Under the pieces are notes generated by a model. It worked only from the letters and a program-made list of their open reading frames with translations. It was not told the origin of the DNA and ran no database searches. A DNA stretch of 38,591 bases from Methanomassiliicoccaceae archaeon (GTDB taxonomy: Archaea > Thermoplasmatota > Thermoplasmata > Methanomassiliicoccales > Methanomethylophilaceae), in contig PWHV01000003.1 in the NCBI GenBank assembly GCA_003555025.1, forward strand, positions 1-38,591, given 5' to 3'. Positions 7,385 through 15,846 of the stretch are shown piece by piece. The number at the start of each line of letters is the position of its first letter. The stretch's first letter is position 1. A program made the translations under genes and the position numbers.

Positions 7385-8179
7385 CTATTCCAGTTCCTCC
7401 TTCGTCGGCAGCATGGCGGGCGGGAATATCGGGCTCCAACGGGTGAACGGACGGAAGGGGTACGGGGCCATTGGCTTGCTGCCCTCCAGCCCCCTCATCA
7501 GTCCCGGCATGCGGTTGGCGGGAAGGACCATGACCATCTCATCGTCGCCCACCAGACCGTAGAGCCGGTCCCCGATGCAAGGGATGTCCAAGGAAGGCTC
7601 GCCCGTGTCGTGGGCGCGGGATATGGAGGCGCACACCGATGCCTGCCCGGTGACCGGGCTGCAGACCGCACCACCCTCCTCGAAGTGGAGGCCGGTGATG
7701 AGCCTGAGCATCTGGCCAGGGGTGCCGTATATCACCACCACGTCCGGATCGCCGCGGCAATGCGCCAGAGGCGCCACCTCAACCGAACCGTACCTCTTGC
7801 CCCTGTCGCCCATCATGCCCATGCGGGCGTGCATCCGCTCGCCGGCCTCCAGATCCTGGACGAAGCCCAGATAGAGCTGTCCTCTGCTCAGGCGCGGCGG
7901 GGTGTCTATCAACCCCAGGGCCGCCGCCCCCCATACGCAACGCATGGTCGAAGGCGAGGAGGCCAGCACCCCGTCCGCTCCATCGAAACGGGCGCGGAGG
8001 ATCATCTGGCATATGGCGGTGTCCCTCATCGACCTCCCCGGGAATGAGCTGAGCTCCGAAGCGCTCTCCAGGAACCTAACTGCCACTGCGTCCCCGCGGA
8101 GCCGAACGTCCTCTTGCAAACGACGGGATGCTTTTGCCCAATCTATGTCCATGCGGAAGCATTCCCTTTGCAGGCTCAT
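7385..8179 (-). CDS. DUF169 family protein
   Basis: 264 residues. The layout is that of DUF169 proteins, which are common in methanogens and anaerobes and still without an assigned reaction. Features are the early LRLRGDAVAVRF-like strand, an ICQMILRAR segment with cysteine, a central YLGFVQDLEAGERM, DVVVIYGTPGQMLRL, EEGGAVCSPVTG (conserved cysteine), and late IPCIGDRLYGLVGDDEMVMVLP. The start ATG at 8179 is preferred to one at 8152 because an AT-rich TATA-like element (about 8200-8212) lies 25 bases upstream, giving a leaderless transcript. The stop is TAG. The gene is divergent from the PaaK-like ligase, with only 57 bases between the starts. Confidence 0.85.
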   Translation of the reverse strand: MSLQRECFRMDIDWAKASRRLQEDVRLRGDAVAVRFLESASELSSFPGRSMRDTAICQMILRARFDGADGVLASSPSTMRCVWGAAALGLIDTPPRLSRGQLYLGFVQDLEAGERMHARMGMMGDRGKRYGSVEVAPLAHCRGDPDVVVIYGTPGQMLRLITGLHFEEGGAVCSPVTGQASVCASISRAHDTGEPSLDIPCIGDRLYGLVGDDEMVMVLPANRMPGLMRGLEGSKPMAPYPFRPFTRWSPIFPPAMLPTKEELE

Positions 8180-8236
8180 TAGCTTTTCTTCCCATCATAC
8201 CATAATATTATCTATCGAACACAGGATTCAGAGGGC

Positions 8237-9688
8237 ATGAGCGCTTGGAACAGGGTCAAGATCGCCATCGTCCGTAGGAAGCTCCTCTCCAACAAGATCC
8301 CCGAGGACAGCGAGAATCCTTTGGAGGAGTGGATGGCCCTCAAGGCCAAAGATACCCTGAAAAAGAGCCCGGAGATGCAGAAGGCGATCGGCAGGAAGAA
8401 GCTGGACACGGTGGGCCATGAAGAGTTCAGTGAGTACCAGCTCTTCCGCGTCCGTGAACAGATGCGCTACGTCCAAGAGAACTCCATCTTCTACAAGGAC
8501 AGGTTCCGCGAGGCCGGCGTCTCCCCGGAGGACATACGCAGCTACCAGGACCTGGTGCGCATACCGCTGACCACGCCGGACGAGATGGCCGTGGAGCCCA
8601 ACCATTTCCTCTGCGTGTCGATGACCAAGACCGAGAGGGCCTTCACCACCACCGGGACCTCAGGCGTGAGGAAAAGGGTCTTCTACACCCGCGAGGACCT
8701 ATTGGCCAAGATAGACATCATCTCCTCCGCGCTCATGAACGTGGGCATGAGGAAGGGGGACGTCCTCCACATAATGTTCCCCACCGTCGGCGCTTGGGAC
8801 CCGAGCCTGATGCTGGCGGGAGCGTGCATGGTGGCAGGGTACGGTTCTTCAAGCTCGGCGAGCGTGGACATATCCGAGCAGATGCGCACCATCACCGAGA
8901 ACAACTCCTCCTACATCATCGGCCTGCCCTCCTTCATCTACCGCGTAACGGTGTTGGCCGGCGAGCAGGTGGACCTGAGGTCATTGGGCATCAAGAAGGT
9001 CATATGCGCCGCCGAGCCGCTGTCCGAGTCCATGAGAAACATCCTCCAGGAGGCGTGGGGATGCCCAGTGCTCGATGTGTGGGGCATGACCGAGTTCGGA
9101 CTGGCCTGCGCCATAGAGTGCGATGAGATGAACGGCCTCCACACCGATGATGCCAACATGCTGTTCGAGGTCATCGACCCGGAGACGGGGGAGCATGTCG
9201 CGGACGGGGAGAAGGGGGAGCTGGTGGTCACCAGCCTCAACTCCGAGGCCACCCCTCTGATACGGTATCGCACCAGGGACATCAGCTTCCTTTACCCGCC
9301 CCGTTGCGATTGCGGGACCAGGTTCAACCGCCGCATCGGCAAGCCCGGGGGGCGCCTGGACCTGTTGACCAAGATCGGGCTGGGCCAGAAGGTTTACCCC
9401 TTGCTGTTCGATGAGGCGTTGCTGCAGTTCCCGGAGGTTGTCAGTTACCAGCTCACCATCGACCGTGAGGGGTACAAGGACGTCCTCACCTTCTGCGTGG
9501 AGACCGAGAGGGCCGATGAGGGGCTCAGGCAGCGCCTCGTCGATGCCTTGGTCTCCATAGCCGAGATAGAGCAAGGTATCGACGAGGAGCTCTTGGAAGT
9601 GCCGAGGGTGCATTTCCGCGATGCTGGAACCAAGGATTACGTCTCCAAGGCCAAGGTAATCGTCGACAAGCGGGAGAATTACGACTGA
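8237..9688 (+). CDS. Phenylacetate-CoA ligase family adenylate-forming enzyme
   Basis: 483 residues of the PaaK branch of the AMP-forming ligase superfamily. The ATP-binding signature reads TTTGTSGVRKRVFYTRED (about residues 136-155). Further motifs are a VWGMTEFG adenine-site motif, LVVTSLNSEATPLIRYRTRD and the later CGTRFNRRIGKPGGR, which position the adenylate. There is an N-terminal extension of about 50 basic residues before the usual QLFRVREQMRYVQENS start of PaaK proteins. In methanogens, relatives include coenzyme F390 synthetase and several uncharacterised acyl-CoA ligases; the substrate here cannot be told. PdxT begins 9 bases after its stop, suggesting co-transcription. Confidence 0.85.
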   Translation: MSAWNRVKIAIVRRKLLSNKIPEDSENPLEEWMALKAKDTLKKSPEMQKAIGRKKLDTVGHEEFSEYQLFRVREQMRYVQENSIFYKDRFREAGVSPEDIRSYQDLVRIPLTTPDEMAVEPNHFLCVSMTKTERAFTTTGTSGVRKRVFYTREDLLAKIDIISSALMNVGMRKGDVLHIMFPTVGAWDPSLMLAGACMVAGYGSSSSASVDISEQMRTITENNSSYIIGLPSFIYRVTVLAGEQVDLRSLGIKKVICAAEPLSESMRNILQEAWGCPVLDVWGMTEFGLACAIECDEMNGLHTDDANMLFEVIDPETGEHVADGEKGELVVTSLNSEATPLIRYRTRDISFLYPPRCDCGTRFNRRIGKPGGRLDLLTKIGLGQKVYPLLFDEALLQFPEVVSYQLTIDREGYKDVLTFCVETERADEGLRQRLVDALVSIAEIEQGIDEELLEVPRVHFRDAGTKDYVSKAKVIVDKRENYD

Positions 9689-9697
9689 GGGTCGGGG

Positions 9698-10300
9698 ATG
9701 CTCAGGGCTGGAGTCCTTACCCTGCAGGGAGCGGCCCCGGAGCACGCGCTCTTGTTGCATGCAGCCATGCGGGAGAGGGGCCAAGCAGGGGAGGTGGTGG
9801 CCGTCCGCGGCCCCGGGGACCTCGCGGGCCTGGACTGCCTGGTGCTGCCCGGCGGGGAGAGCACCACCATAGGAAAACTCCTAAAGAGATTGGATATGGT
9901 AGAGCCAATCCGTGAAATGGCGGCCGCAGGGACGCCGATGATGGGCACCTGCGCCGGCTGCATCCTGATGGCGAAGGAAGGGGATGACGAGGTCCGGAGG
10001 ACCGGGATCGAGCTCCTCGGTCTGATGGACATGAAGGTGTCCCGCAACCGGTTCGGCCGCCAGCGGGAGTCCTTCGAGTGCCAGTTGGAGGTGGAAGGCC
10101 TGGAGGAGGGATTCCCGGCGGTGTTCATCAGAGGGCCGGTGATCGAGGAACGATGGGGCCGCTGCAGGCCGTTGGCCCATTTTAAAGGACAAGCGGTGAT
10201 GGTGAGCCAAAACAATCTGTTAGCGCTCTCCTTCCATCCTGAGCTGTCCGTGGACACGCGCATCCACCGGATGCTGCTCGACATGGTCCCTAGGACTTGA
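9698..10300 (+). CDS. pdxT: Pyridoxal 5'-phosphate synthase glutaminase subunit PdxT
   Basis: 200 residues, the usual PdxT length. The catalytic triad is visible: nucleophile Cys85 in GTCAGC, and His180/Glu182 in FHPELS. The PGGEST loop at 51-56 forms the oxyanion region. PdxT releases ammonia from glutamine and passes it to PdxS, which builds PLP from ribose 5-phosphate and glyceraldehyde 3-phosphate. No pdxS lies in this window, although rpiA does. The gene follows the PaaK-like ligase closely. Its 3' end overlaps the convergent GGGP synthase gene by 11 bases. Confidence 0.95.
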   Translation: MLRAGVLTLQGAAPEHALLLHAAMRERGQAGEVVAVRGPGDLAGLDCLVLPGGESTTIGKLLKRLDMVEPIREMAAAGTPMMGTCAGCILMAKEGDDEVRRTGIELLGLMDMKVSRNRFGRQRESFECQLEVEGLEEGFPAVFIRGPVIEERWGRCRPLAHFKGQAVMVSQNNLLALSFHPELSVDTRIHRMLLDMVPRT

Positions 10301-11024
10301 TGGCCTCTATCACCGATTCGAGCTCCTGGTGGTAACCGTCCTTCTCCACCAGGGTCCCGGTGACGACGGCATCGGCGCCGGCCTGCTTGGCGGCCGCCGC
10401 GGCCTCGGGGGTCCGGATGCCCCCTCCCACTATCAGGGGCACCGACAGCACGCTCTTGACGGTCGATATCATCTCCGCGGGGACGGGCTGGTCGGCGCCG
10501 CTGCCCGCCTCAAGGTAAACGAGGTCCATGCCCAGGAATTCCGCCGCCAAGGCATATCCCAGTGCGCTCATGGGGTCGTCCCGGGCCACCAGGTCGGCCT
10601 GTCCGACCTCCCCCACCTTCATCCCCGGCTCGACGAGGATGTAGCCCATAGACACCGGTTCGATGCCCAGCTTCTTCACTACCGGCGCCGCCATGGCCTG
10701 CTCCCTGATGACCATGCGGACATCGCGGCTGTTGAGCATGCTCATGAAGTACAAAGCGTCGCAATGCATCGAGATGGCGTGGGCTCCGGAGGGGAAGTAG
10801 ATCACGGGGATCCCAACAGCCCTCTTTATGGCGGCGGCTGTCTGGTCGAGGTTATTCTGGTTGACGTCGGTGGATCCACCTATCATGATGGCGTCGGTCC
10901 CCATCCTCTCAGCATTAACCGCCACCTCGGCGGCAAGCTCGGTATCCTGTTTGTCAGGGTCGACGAGCGTCATGTGAATCGTCCCTATGGCCATCCTTTC
11001 GATCAGGTAATCCTTGACTGACAT
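10290..11024 (-). CDS. Geranylgeranylglyceryl phosphate synthase
   Basis: 244 residues from ATG 11024, which overlaps the TGA of the upstream UbiA gene in the arrangement TGATG. The TIM-barrel family motifs are HMTLVDPDKQ near the N terminus, DAIMIGGST, VIYFPSGAHAIS, YLEAGSGADQPV and the phosphate-binding LIVGGGIRTPE and ADAVVTGTLVEK. The enzyme makes the first ether bond of archaeal lipids from sn-glycerol-1-phosphate and GGPP. The frame is open upstream to 11117, but the start at 11024 fits the family and the translational coupling. It is followed in the pathway by its operon neighbour, the DGGGP synthase. Confidence 0.95.
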   Translation of the reverse strand: MSVKDYLIERMAIGTIHMTLVDPDKQDTELAAEVAVNAERMGTDAIMIGGSTDVNQNNLDQTAAAIKRAVGIPVIYFPSGAHAISMHCDALYFMSMLNSRDVRMVIREQAMAAPVVKKLGIEPVSMGYILVEPGMKVGEVGQADLVARDDPMSALGYALAAEFLGMDLVYLEAGSGADQPVPAEMISTVKSVLSVPLIVGGGIRTPEAAAAAKQAGADAVVTGTLVEKDGYHQELESVIEAIKS

Positions 11025-11836
11025 CAAAATCCTCCGAGTATGAAAGCTACGAGAGCGACCATCATGCCGAATTTCGCGTACCTCTGGCCGGCACGCGGGT
11101 TCTTGAAAAGAATCCAAGCGCAGTATATAAAGATTGCATCAGCCGCCAGCACCGCCCCGAAATAGAGGTCGTTGAACAGGCCGGCGAGCACCGGCTGCAT
11201 GCTCAGCGCCACTCCGGAAAGGTAGCAGAGCGCGGCCACCAGGCCGGCGTTCCTCGTTCCTATCGCCATGGGGAGGGTGCGGCGGTCGAAGTCCCCTTCG
11301 ATGTCCTCGATGTCCTTGGTTATCTCCCTGCCGATGGTCACCAGCCCCGCCATGCCCGCAATGGCCACGGTGTTCATGACCGCCCCGACCACCACTCCGC
11401 CGAGTATGAAGAGCAGGCCGGTCAGCACCGCGATTATGACGTTGCCCATCACCCCAGTGCGCTTGTATCGGAATTCGTAGGCGAGTATGAGAACTATCGC
11501 CACCACCACCACCGCGGCGGCCTCCCAGGAGAGCAGACCCGACACCAGGATGGAGACGGCGAACGCGGCGGCCGAGACCTTCAACGCAGTGCCTGCCCCC
11601 ATCCTCCCTGAGGGTACCGGCCGGGAAGGATGGGCTATACGGTCGACCTCGCGGTCTATGTAGTCGTTGAGGGAGTTGCCTCCCGCTATGAATGTGAACA
11701 CCACCATCGAGGCAACCGCCAAATCGCGCCAGTGGTCCAGAAGATCGGCGCCGGCGCCTATGAATGCGGCCACCATCAGGCCTATAACTCCCATGAAGCA
11801 ATTGCCCAAGCGGAACAACTGGAGGAACTGGTTCAC
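11024..11836 (-). CDS. Digeranylgeranylglyceryl phosphate synthase (UbiA prenyltransferase family)
   Basis: 270 residues, with eight or so hydrophobic helices. The first aspartate motif is NSLNDYIDREVDRI at about residues 54-67 (N57, D58, D61, D65), and the second is DIEDIEGDFDRRT; both bind the Mg-diphosphate of the prenyl donor. PSRPVPSG after the first motif is typical of archaeal DGGGP synthases, which add the second geranylgeranyl chain to GGGP at the membrane. It overlaps the GGGP synthase start by one base, so the consecutive steps of ether-lipid synthesis are translationally coupled. ATG start at 11836; divergent from the site-2 protease. Confidence 0.93.
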   Translation of the reverse strand: MNQFLQLFRLGNCFMGVIGLMVAAFIGAGADLLDHWRDLAVASMVVFTFIAGGNSLNDYIDREVDRIAHPSRPVPSGRMGAGTALKVSAAAFAVSILVSGLLSWEAAAVVVVAIVLILAYEFRYKRTGVMGNVIIAVLTGLLFILGGVVVGAVMNTVAIAGMAGLVTIGREITKDIEDIEGDFDRRTLPMAIGTRNAGLVAALCYLSGVALSMQPVLAGLFNDLYFGAVLAADAIFIYCAWILFKNPRAGQRYAKFGMMVALVAFILGGF

Positions 11837-11925
11837 GGCCAGTCATCCTCTTTCCCATTGAAATCGTTTGTGCAGCAGCGTGTGGCTCCGCTAGTTTATT
11901 GATGTGGTAACAACTACAGGTAGCG

Positions 11926-13005
11926 ATGCCCTCAGGCAAGGACACCCTGGACCTTTTGAACCGGGAGGTGGGGCGGCGATTCCCCGTAAGGCAGGTGATG
12001 GTCTACTCTGAAGGCGTGGTGTTCCTGGTCGACCATTCAATGGGGGGCATGGATGAGGATTTCGAGGCCCTGCGCATGAATCTCCGTGAGATGGGGTTCA
12101 TCGCCACACTCCGGGAGTCCGGGGGCCAATACAGCATCGGTGTGATGAAGATGCCCCCTGTGAACACCCGGTCGGTACGGGTCAACCAGATAATGCTGAT
12201 ACTCACGATGGCCACCACCGTGATATCCGGCTCCTTCTTATGGGGGAGCTACTCCGGAGACCTGGACCTCCTCGCTCCCAGCAACCTCTTGTGGGGTGCG
12301 GTCTACTTCGCCCTGCCGCTGCTGTTGATCCTGGGGACCCATGAGCTCTCCCATTTCTTCATGGCGAGGAGGCACGGCCTCAACGCGTCGCTGCCTTTCT
12401 TCATCCCATCCATACCGCCGATAGGGACCTTCGGCGCATTCATATCGATAAGGGAGCCCCTACCCAACCGCAAGGCGTTGCTGGATGTGGGCATCTCCGG
12501 CCCCATCGGCGGATTCATAGTGACCTTGCCGGTCCTTTTCCTCGGCTACCATCTCACCGCCGTCGGTGGTCAGCTGGCGCAAGGGGAGGCAGGGGTCATG
12601 GCGCTTTTGGGGGTGCCGCTGGGCATGCAGCTCGTATCCCTGCTCTACCCGGCGGCGGAGGGGATGTTCATGCATCCCACCCTCTTCGCCGCCTGGCTCG
12701 GCCTCTTCGTGACGGGTATCAACCTGCTCCCCGCCGGACAGCTGGACGGGGGGCATATCGCCAGGTCGGTGCTGGGGGAGAGGACGAAATGGATGGGCAT
12801 CGCCACCGTTGCCGCGCTCCTGGTGCTGTCGTTCTTTTACACCGGATGGCTGATATTCGCGGCGTTGATCTATTTCCTAGGGGTAATACACCCTCCCCCT
12901 CTGAACGACATCACGCCCTTGGACCGGAAGAGGAGGGTTTTGGCCGGAGCGGCGTTGCTCCTCCTGCTGTTCTGCTTCACGCCGCTGCCGATACAGGCCG
13001 CGTGA
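11926..13005 (+). CDS. Site-2 protease family (M50) membrane metalloprotease
   Basis: 359 residues with about six hydrophobic segments. The zinc motif HELSH is at residues 139-143, inside a membrane helix (LLLILGTHELSHFFMARRHG), and the third ligand motif is NLLPAGQLDGGHIARS near residue 265. The cytoplasmic N-terminal 80 residues resemble the small domain that often precedes archaeal S2P proteases. Such enzymes cut transmembrane segments of regulators or clear membrane proteins; the target is unknown. The gene ends 9 bases before the convergent trmG10 stop. Confidence 0.9.
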   Translation: MPSGKDTLDLLNREVGRRFPVRQVMVYSEGVVFLVDHSMGGMDEDFEALRMNLREMGFIATLRESGGQYSIGVMKMPPVNTRSVRVNQIMLILTMATTVISGSFLWGSYSGDLDLLAPSNLLWGAVYFALPLLLILGTHELSHFFMARRHGLNASLPFFIPSIPPIGTFGAFISIREPLPNRKALLDVGISGPIGGFIVTLPVLFLGYHLTAVGGQLAQGEAGVMALLGVPLGMQLVSLLYPAAEGMFMHPTLFAAWLGLFVTGINLLPAGQLDGGHIARSVLGERTKWMGIATVAALLVLSFFYTGWLIFAALIYFLGVIHPPPLNDITPLDRKRRVLAGAALLLLLFCFTPLPIQAA

Positions 13006-13014
13006 GCTGCCGCA

Positions 13015-14007
13015 TCAGCCGCGCCTCTGCAGCACGTGGTAGTTGCGTGTCAATGAGCGGTGCACTCTCTGGGAAAAACGGTACACCTCCTGGAAACCCT
13101 TCCATCCCGCCAAAGGGGAGGGGAGGGCGATCCCCAGGGCGCCGCCCCTTTTCAGCACCGCGTGCGATGCGTCCACTGTCCTCGCGTAGAGTTTTTCGAG
13201 CGGTTCGCCACCGGTGCTGGTGGACCTGCCGTATGGGGGGTCGGTGACGACAGCGGCCAGATGGCCAAAATGGTCCTCGATGTCCCCCACATCGCATACC
13301 GCGGAGTCGAAGAGCTCATGGCCATAGTGCGCCAGGTTGCTGCGGCAGCCGTCGACCATGCTCTCGGATACGTCGCTGGCGATGGCCTTGATGCCCATGG
13401 ACGCCGCCTCCAGCAGGAGACCGCCCGTGCCGCATAATGGGTCCAGCAATGCCTCACCTGGCCGGACGCCGGTCATATTCACCAACGCCCGGGCGAATCG
13501 CGGATGGAGAGATATGGGGGAGGAGAACGGGCGCTCGGCCACCTTGCGGGTCTCCAGCGACCTACGGTCGATGCCGCGGCTGGCGATATGAATGCTGACC
13601 CGGTCGGAGAGGAAGACCCTCAGCTCCATGTCCGGATTGTTGAGCTCCACCTTGTTGTTCTTGAACAGGCCGCCCATCCTGCGTGTCAATGAACGGGTGT
13701 CCACCTCGGCCATGGCGCTCTCAAAGCGTTTGACCCTCACCGAGAAGCTGCCGGGTGGAAGCTCCAGGGCCTCAGCCCTGTGCCAGAGCTCATCGGGATG
13801 GCAGGTGAGAAGGTGCTTACCGATGCGATGGGTGAGGGCGATGCGATCGGCCACGCGGTCAAGCGAGGCATCCTCCATGCTGCAGACCAGATACCCGGGG
13901 CCGCTCTCCACCACACGGCCCTGGGGCTCCAGTGCCAGCAATGACAGGGCCTCCGCCATGGGCATGCTGGGATGCTCGCCCGAGAGTTCAAAAAGAAAAG
14001 GGTCCAT
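13015..14007 (-). CDS. trmG10: tRNA (guanine-10-N2) methyltransferase, THUMP-Rossmann type
   Basis: 330 residues. A THUMP-like N-terminal domain (about 1-155) precedes a class I methyltransferase domain. That domain has motif I DPLCGTGGLLLEAA, ASDVSESMVDGCRSN, and the catalytic motif IV TDPPYGRS, typical of N2-guanine methylation by Trm-G10/Trm11 enzymes. These make m2G or m2,2G at position 10 of tRNA. It starts 18 bases after radA's stop on the same strand, so the two are probably one operon; this pairing may reflect shared expression rather than function. Confidence 0.88.
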   Translation of the reverse strand: MDPFLFELSGEHPSMPMAEALSLLALEPQGRVVESGPGYLVCSMEDASLDRVADRIALTHRIGKHLLTCHPDELWHRAEALELPPGSFSVRVKRFESAMAEVDTRSLTRRMGGLFKNNKVELNNPDMELRVFLSDRVSIHIASRGIDRRSLETRKVAERPFSSPISLHPRFARALVNMTGVRPGEALLDPLCGTGGLLLEAASMGIKAIASDVSESMVDGCRSNLAHYGHELFDSAVCDVGDIEDHFGHLAAVVTDPPYGRSTSTGGEPLEKLYARTVDASHAVLKRGGALGIALPSPLAGWKGFQEVYRFSQRVHRSLTRNYHVLQRRG

Positions 14008-14025
14008 TGGGACCCTGTATTGTTT

Positions 14026-14967
14026 TCAGTCTATAACACCATCTTCCGTGATGGTGAAGACTCCCTCGCCCTCGGGAAGGTTGGGGGAGTCAACCAGCCG
14101 CGCGATCCTCTTGCCGGCCTTGCCCTTGCGCAGATAGACGCGGAATGTGGCGGTGTGCCCTACTATGTGGCCGCCGATGGGCCGGGTGGGGTCGCCGAAG
14201 AACGCGTCTGGCTTTGAGGAGACCTGGTTGGTCACCGCAATGAGGGCGTTGTTCAGAGTGGCGAACTCCAGAAGGTCGTGCATGTGGCGGTTGAGCACCT
14301 GCTGCCTCTCCGCCAGGCTGCCCCTCCCGACATACTCGGCGCGGAAGTGCGACGTCAGCGAGTCCACGATGAGAAGCTTGATCTTCCTCTCCTTCGCCAT
14401 CTCGGCCGCCCTCTCCACCAGGAGTATCTGGTGGTGGGAGTTGAATGCCCGGGCGACATGGATCTTCTTCAGGGTCTCCTCCGGGTCGATGCCCAGATGC
14501 TCGGACATCTGCCAGATCCTCTCCGGCCGGAAGGTGTTCTCAGTGTCGATCATCACGACTTCGGAATCGAAACCGCCCATCTCCTCGGGCATGGTGGCGT
14601 TGACCGCCAGCTGGAAACAGACCTGGGTCTTGCAGCTTCCGAACTCGCCGTAGAACTCGGCTATCGATTGGCTCTCCAGCCCCCCGCCCATCAGTTCATC
14701 GAAGGCCTTGGAGCCGGTGGTGAGCTTCTTTATGCTCCTCCGCCGCTCCATTATGTCCTCGCCGCTCTCGAAGCCACCGACATCGGCGTACATCTTTGCG
14801 CCCTCGATGATGTCCTGTGCCTTCTTCTCGCCTATCTCGCACTCATCCGCCAGAGTCTTGGGCGATGCTACGGCGATGGCCATTATGTCCTTGTATCCTG
14901 ATTCGCGGAGTTTCTCTGATATCGCGGGTCCTACTCCTGGTAATTCCTCTAGGCTTATGTTGGCCAT
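14026..14967 (-). CDS. radA: DNA repair and recombination protein RadA
   Basis: 313 residues from the ATG at 14967, which gives the typical [14 protein letters not shown] helix-hairpin-helix N terminus (about 1-60). The polymerisation/linker region and RecA core follow. Walker A is GEFGSCKT at 107-114 (the usual Gly at position 112 is Cys), Walker B is [12 protein letters not shown], then [10 protein letters not shown] (L1) and [20 protein letters not shown] (L2). RadA forms filaments on single-stranded DNA and carries out strand exchange. The open frame runs upstream to 15084, but the internal ATG matches the family. The RadB paralogue is at 34184. Confidence 0.95.
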   Translation of the reverse strand: MANISLEELPGVGPAISEKLRESGYKDIMAIAVASPKTLADECEIGEKKAQDIIEGAKMYADVGGFESGEDIMERRRSIKKLTTGSKAFDELMGGGLESQSIAEFYGEFGSCKTQVCFQLAVNATMPEEMGGFDSEVVMIDTENTFRPERIWQMSEHLGIDPEETLKKIHVARAFNSHHQILLVERAAEMAKERKIKLLIVDSLTSHFRAEYVGRGSLAERQQVLNRHMHDLLEFATLNNALIAVTNQVSSKPDAFFGDPTRPIGGHIVGHTATFRVYLRKGKAGKRIARLVDSPNLPEGEGVFTITEDGVID

Positions 14968-15097
14968 GCTATCACTATCACTTATGCTGTAGGTGGTTTT
15001 TAAAGAGCGAGGAGAGGGGAGAACGAAAGTGAAAACCCCCGTCAACCCAGCCAGGCCCTTCCATCGACATTCATTATGACGCACCTCGTCAAAAAGA

Positions 15098-15105
15098 TTT
15101 ATATT
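15098..15105 (+). promoter_or_regulatory. TATA box upstream of the membrane protein at 15126
   Basis: TTTATATT preceded by a purine run (AAAAAGA, a likely BRE). The ATG at 15126 lies about 25 bases past the element, so the transcript is probably leaderless. Confidence 0.6.
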
Positions 15106-15125
15106 GCAAGTGTATTCAGGAGAGC

Positions 15126-15842
15126 ATGGCCAAGAAGAAGAGGAGGTCCTCCAAGAAGAAGGAGGAGGAGGAAGATTACGAATTCGTACCTCCTGAATTC
15201 GATGAGAGGGAGTTCCTCGAGAAGGACATGTTCACCACCAAGGTTCTTGGCCTCGTCGTTGTCCTCGCCATTGTGCTGGGGATCTTTGCCTTCTTCCTCA
15301 CCGACATTATAGGCGTGGCCGCTGGCGCGCTACTTCTCTTCGTAAGCATCGGCGCCCTCGGGACAATACTCCAGATATTCAAAGTAAGCGTGGCCGACAT
15401 CGAGAAGAAGACGATGATAGGCAACTACCTGACCTTCATATTCCTCTTCCTCGCAGTATGGATAATCTGCATGAACCCCCCCCTAAGCGACTATGCCGAC
15501 CCGGAGATAGGGGAGCCGGTGTTCTTCTTCGAGGACGACGGATGGAACCAGGTAAACGCCACCGATACCAACAGGTATTCATTCACTTTGGCCGGAGACG
15601 CCGACGGGAAAATAGAGGCCGAGGTGGTTGACAACGGCGAACTGGAGAACGTCACCTTGCAGTTGCGCAAGGACGGCGGTGATTGGGAGAAGTTCGAGAT
15701 GGATGAAGGAGAGGACAACATCTACACCCACGAGTTCAAGCTGGACAGCGGCAACGACAACTATGATTTCAGGATAGTGGCGCTTGACGCTGCGGGGAAC
15801 GAGGCGGATAGCGACAGATTCGAGATCCGCAAAACGGCTTAG
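15126..15842 (+). CDS. Membrane protein with extracytoplasmic beta-sandwich-like domain
   Basis: 238 residues. A lysine- and glutamate-rich cytoplasmic tail ([14 protein letters not shown]) is followed by about three hydrophobic helices between residues 38 and 122. The C-terminal 110-residue domain is outside-facing and acidic. It reads like an Ig/fibronectin-type fold, with strands such as [54 protein letters not shown]. No enzyme motif is seen; a surface or adhesion role is possible. The codon usage is ordinary. Stop TAG, 4 bases before the convergent cca stop. Confidence 0.75.
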   Translation: MAKKKRRSSKKKEEEEDYEFVPPEFDEREFLEKDMFTTKVLGLVVVLAIVLGIFAFFLTDIIGVAAGALLLFVSIGALGTILQIFKVSVADIEKKTMIGNYLTFIFLFLAVWIICMNPPLSDYADPEIGEPVFFFEDDGWNQVNATDTNRYSFTLAGDADGKIEAEVVDNGELENVTLQLRKDGGDWEKFEMDEGEDNIYTHEFKLDSGNDNYDFRIVALDAAGNEADSDRFEIRKTA

Positions 15843-15846
15843 GCTT

